Assembly (NCBI GenBank): GCA_003259005.1
Contig: QLII01000001.1
Span: 5,943,001 to 6,007,000, forward strand
Source of the DNA: Spirosoma telluris
Lineage (GTDB): Bacteria > Bacteroidota > Bacteroidia > Cytophagales > Spirosomataceae
Direction of reading: 5' to 3'
Length of the DNA stretch: 64,000 nt
Each line of letters starts with the position of its first letter. Position 1 is the first letter of the stretch. The translations under genes were made by a program, and so were the position numbers. Shown here piece after piece: positions 63,963 to 64,000 of the stretch. The notes under the pieces were generated by a model, which was not told the origin of the DNA, did not search any database, and saw only the letters and a list, made by a program, of their open reading frames with translations.

Positions 63963-64000
63963 ATGCGAACTTCATATAAAGTATTCATTATGAATGCTTT
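63963..64000 (+). CDS. Possible start of a gene leaving the window
   Basis: An open frame MRTSYKVFIMNA... begins at 63963; the in-frame ATG at 63990 is the better start, since the predicted transcription start is near 63956. Too short to identify. Confidence 0.35.
   Translation, partial: MRTSYKVFIMNA

Noticed and set aside
1..64000. CRISPR arrays and rRNA genes
   Set aside because: No regularly spaced repeats and no rRNA sequence were seen.

Overview
The window looks like a chromosomal segment of a Cytophagales member of the Bacteroidota, most like Spirosoma and its relatives. This is inferred from protein flavour and from direct sequence signs: TAnnTTTG -7 promoter elements (52731-52738, 63942-63949, 27147-27154), a Por/T9SS-type C-terminal domain (21951-23465), many exported or lipidated hydrolases, GEVED and M43 domains, and a rteC-like/tyrosine-integrase accessory style. 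No rRNA and no CRISPR array were seen. Two tRNA genes (Gly-GCC, Leu-TAA) sit at 52.8-53.0 kb.

Layout. 1-8.4 kb (minus): exported enzymes: amine oxidase, two PLP enzymes with Tat-like leaders, a lipoprotein, an S9 peptidase, an M28 peptidase. 8.5-11.2 kb (minus): copper/redox operon of multicopper oxidase, MORN-repeat protein and SCO1-like copper chaperone. 12.2-18 kb: a sugar-dehydrogenase-like propeller fused to a cupredoxin, csaA, a DUF1080/PA14-like protein and a second propeller dehydrogenase. 18-23.5 kb: rhomboid protease, ModE-like regulator, patatin with an internal TGA, CAP-domain T9SS cargo. 23.7-26.3 kb: cydAB. 26.3-27.1 kb: a PIN toxin-antitoxin cassette bracketed by a 61-bp duplication of the cydB 3' end. 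27.8-32.3 kb: degenerate subtilase, small partner, and a two-component system. 32.4-44.1 kb (plus): a long co-oriented island of proteases and unknown proteins (M15 peptidase, 8-Cys protein, 856-aa acidic/helical protein, HExxH peptidase, papain-like protease, beta-rich protein, membrane-anchored protein). This is the best candidate here for an undescribed system. 44.1-52.6 kb: nfi, S41 peptidase, class C serine hydrolase, AraC-type regulator and a membrane pair. 53-58.4 kb: decayed integrase beside tRNA-Leu, accessory genes, and an IS4-like element with 95-bp palindromic ends that is interrupted by an IS110 element. The IS110 left end carries a hairpin loop matching both of its own termini, as expected for a bridge RNA. 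58.4-64 kb: beta-helix protein, M43 metallopeptidase and a low-affinity iron permease family protein.

An overriding property is about 24 places where a gene is broken by one missing base, almost always in a G or C run. Adding one base at each restores a continuous, sensible protein. I read these mostly as base-calling errors, so such genes are annotated as single CDSs spanning the break, with the site stated.
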